From: Glycomyces tenuis DSM 44171
Lineage (GTDB): Bacteria; Actinomycetota; Actinomycetes; Mycobacteriales; Micromonosporaceae
Assembly (NCBI RefSeq): GCF_000427885.1
Contig: NZ_ATYW01000022.1
Span: 96,173 to 160,172 of the forward strand
Length of the DNA: 64,000 bases
Direction: 5' to 3'
Made by a program: the position numbers and the translations under genes. Below the pieces are notes generated by a model. That model had not been told where the DNA came from. It saw only the letters and a program-made list of their open reading frames with translations, and did not search any database. Positions 62,689-64,000 of the stretch are shown piece after piece. Numbering within the stretch: the first letter of the stretch is position 1; each line of letters starts with the position of its first letter.

Positions 62689-62838
62689 GTGAGCACGTTC
62701 TTCAGTGTCGCTGGAGCTGTCGGAGTCGCGATCCTACTCGTCAGTGTGTCCCTGATGGCATTCCTGGTGGTGGGCGCCATCTTCGGAGTCGGCGCCGGCA
62801 TCTACAAGCTCAGAGACGCTCTGTCCTCATCCTCTTAA
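62689..62838 (+). CDS. Small single-pass membrane protein
   Basis: A 49-residue hydrophobic protein (SVAGAVGVAILLVSVSLMAF and VVGAIFGVGAGIYKL), with a Ser-rich C-terminus. GTG start with GGAGGAGG 4 nt upstream, a very strong site, which is why I call it. A long perfect hairpin ends the transcript 14 nt after the stop. Role unknown. Confidence 0.7.
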   Translation: MSTFFSVAGAVGVAILLVSVSLMAFLVVGAIFGVGAGIYKLRDALSSSS

Positions 62839-62852
62839 CACCCGCAAAGGCA

Positions 62853-62896
62853 AACGCCAAGGGCCGCAACCTTAACCGGTTGCGGCCCTTGGCGTT
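62853..62896 (+). terminator. Long perfect hairpin after the small membrane gene
   Basis: AACGCCAAGGGCCGCAACC and GGTTGCGGCCCTTGGCGTT form a 19-bp stem with a TTAACC loop. No T-tract follows on the plus strand. Confidence 0.85.
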
Positions 62897-62942
62897 CGAG
62901 TCAAAATGCCAGCCCGTTCGAATACATGAGGTTGCCTCAGGC

Positions 62943-63362
62943 TCACGGACGGGGCGTGGCTGGTGCACGATTGCCTCTGCCATTGGCGGCGAATGAAGCG
63001 AGTGCGCCGACGAGGGCAGCGACCAACAGCGCCGATACAGCCGGATTGACCCATGCGGGCACAAGTTGGATCGTTCGGTCGGTGCACTCGAGGGCGCCGC
63101 TGACCGGGAAAAGGCTCTCGTGGAAGTCGATGAACTCACCGGCGCCACGGCTCAGACACTGTTCCTCGACCATGAAGTCGAACATGGTCATCTGGCCATA
63201 GGAGTGGACGAGAATCGCCAGGCTGAGTGACCCGAGTGCCGCCGCGGAGCAGACGAGGTGTCCTGCAGGCCGACTCTGGCAGCGGGCGCGCGCAGCCGCA
63301 TGCACCACCATCACACAGGCGGTCAATACCGCTGAAGTGATGATGAGAGAGAGGACGAACAC
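62943..63362 (-). CDS. Small membrane protein of unknown function
   Basis: A 139-residue protein with helices at residues 2-22, 38-58 and 105-128; between them a loop with Cys pairs (EEQCLSRGAG, ALECTDR) that could be external and disulfide-bonded. GTG lies 6 nt after TACAGT with no Shine-Dalgarno, so a leaderless promoter is likely. It sits downstream of the rRNA terminator. Not recognised. Confidence 0.6.
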   Translation of the reverse strand: MFVLSLIITSAVLTACVMVVHAAARARCQSRPAGHLVCSAAALGSLSLAILVHSYGQMTMFDFMVEEQCLSRGAGEFIDFHESLFPVSGALECTDRTIQLVPAWVNPAVSALLVAALVGALASFAANGRGNRAPATPRP

Positions 63363-63404
63363 GGAGCGACTGTAGCCGACGGCATCGCCTCGCAGGATAC
63401 GGCG

Positions 63405-63435
63405 AAGGGCCCGCCGGTGTGGCCGGCGGGCCCTT
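63405..63435 (-). terminator. rRNA operon terminator
   Basis: AAGGGCCCGCCGG and CCGGCGGGCCCTT form a perfect 13-bp stem with a TGTGG loop, 14 bp after the 5S end on the minus strand. Confidence 0.85.
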
Positions 63436-63448
63436 GCGTCATGTCAAT

Positions 63449-63566
63449 GTTTGGCGGTGTCCTGCTCTCCCACACCCCCTCGGGTGCAGTACCATCGGCG
63501 CTGGAAGCCGTAACGACCGGGTTCGGAATGGGACCGGGTGTGCCACTTCCGCTCTCACCACCAAAC
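63449..63566 (-). rRNA. rrf: 5S ribosomal RNA
   Basis: 118 nt. The ends GTTTGGTGGT and ACCGCCAAAC pair, and the interior has the conserved CCGGTCCCATTCCGAACCCG loop and a GATGGTACTGC helix. Its genes-in-other-frames are spurious. Confidence 0.97.
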
Positions 63567-63725
63567 AAACCAGTGAGACCACATACACAAGCCCGCAGAA
63601 CCTCGACCAGACCCTCGATGACGAAGGCCGACCGGATTCTGGGCGTGTTGCCTCAGAATCGCATAGCGTGCGTGAATGTCATTCGCTTCTGCTCGACCGG
63701 CAGGAAAATCTTGTGGTTGTTGTTG
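63567..63725 (-). other. 23S-5S spacer
   Basis: No tRNA is seen. GATTCTG and CAGAATC (63635-63641 and 63654-63660) form a 7-bp stem, a probable rRNA processing hairpin. Confidence 0.6.

Positions 63726-64000
<275 letters not shown>

Overview
The window is 64 kb of very GC-rich chromosomal DNA from an actinomycete. The diagnostic content is a complete Pup-proteasome locus (mpa, dop, pup, prcB, prcA, pafA, pafB, pafC), RbpA, a Ppm1/Lnt pair, HelY, many GTG/TTG starts and many leaderless starts. The genus cannot be fixed from this alone; a Glycomyces/Stackebrandtia-like lineage is a guess. There are no insertion sequences, CRISPR arrays or prophage genes. One rRNA operon enters from the right edge on the minus strand (5S and the 3' end of 23S). 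Layout: 1-7.5 kb holds a secreted protein running off the edge, ExoIII, a Ski2-like helicase, a secreted unknown, a kinase-fold protein and the rescue factor ArfB. 7.5-9.3 kb is a quinone reductase with a TetR regulator and a double operator. 9.3-15.4 kb holds a GH43-like protein, a YigZ/orphan response regulator pair, small membrane and zinc-ribbon proteins, a LysR regulator, a MurA homologue and an unknown; 10.3-14.8 kb has its own strand-composition bias. 15.7-21.6 kb holds PadR, a membrane-tethered Hsp70 ATPase-domain protein, RbpA, FxsA, Ppm1 and Lnt. 

22.1-26.0 kb is a polar amino acid ABC transporter operon with an amidohydrolase. 26.2-37.3 kb runs exonuclease, HelY, HAD protein, TatC, TatA, small membrane protein, PafC, PafB, DUF3866-type protein, small membrane protein, PafA. 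37.9-47.4 kb continues with PrcA, PrcB, Pup, Dop, a PP2C/SpoIIE phosphatase, Mpa, a ferredoxin, TrmI and an M50 protease. Together Dop (deamidation of Pup's C-terminal Gln), PafA (ligation), Mpa (unfolding) and PrcBA (degradation) form the whole Pup pathway, and PafBC is the DNA-damage activator usually found beside it. 

47.7-53.1 kb is a sulfonate-type sulfur-acquisition operon led by a 29-residue Cys-containing leader peptide behind inverted-repeat operators: two flavin reductases, a lipoprotein binding protein, a permease, an ATPase and a flavin-dependent monooxygenase. 53.1-56.8 kb has a methyltransferase, a RecB/Cas4-like nuclease and a two-component pair. 57.0-62.6 kb has an ABC exporter behind a perfect 20-bp operator, a sugar transporter and an AhpD-like protein. 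62.7-64 kb holds small membrane proteins and the rRNA genes. 

The observations that most deserve checking are the sulfur leader peptide and its operators, a structured terminator-ended leader upstream of lnt, the TANNNT box 6-7 nt before about seventeen starts, and the 4.5-kb composition block around the MurA homologue.
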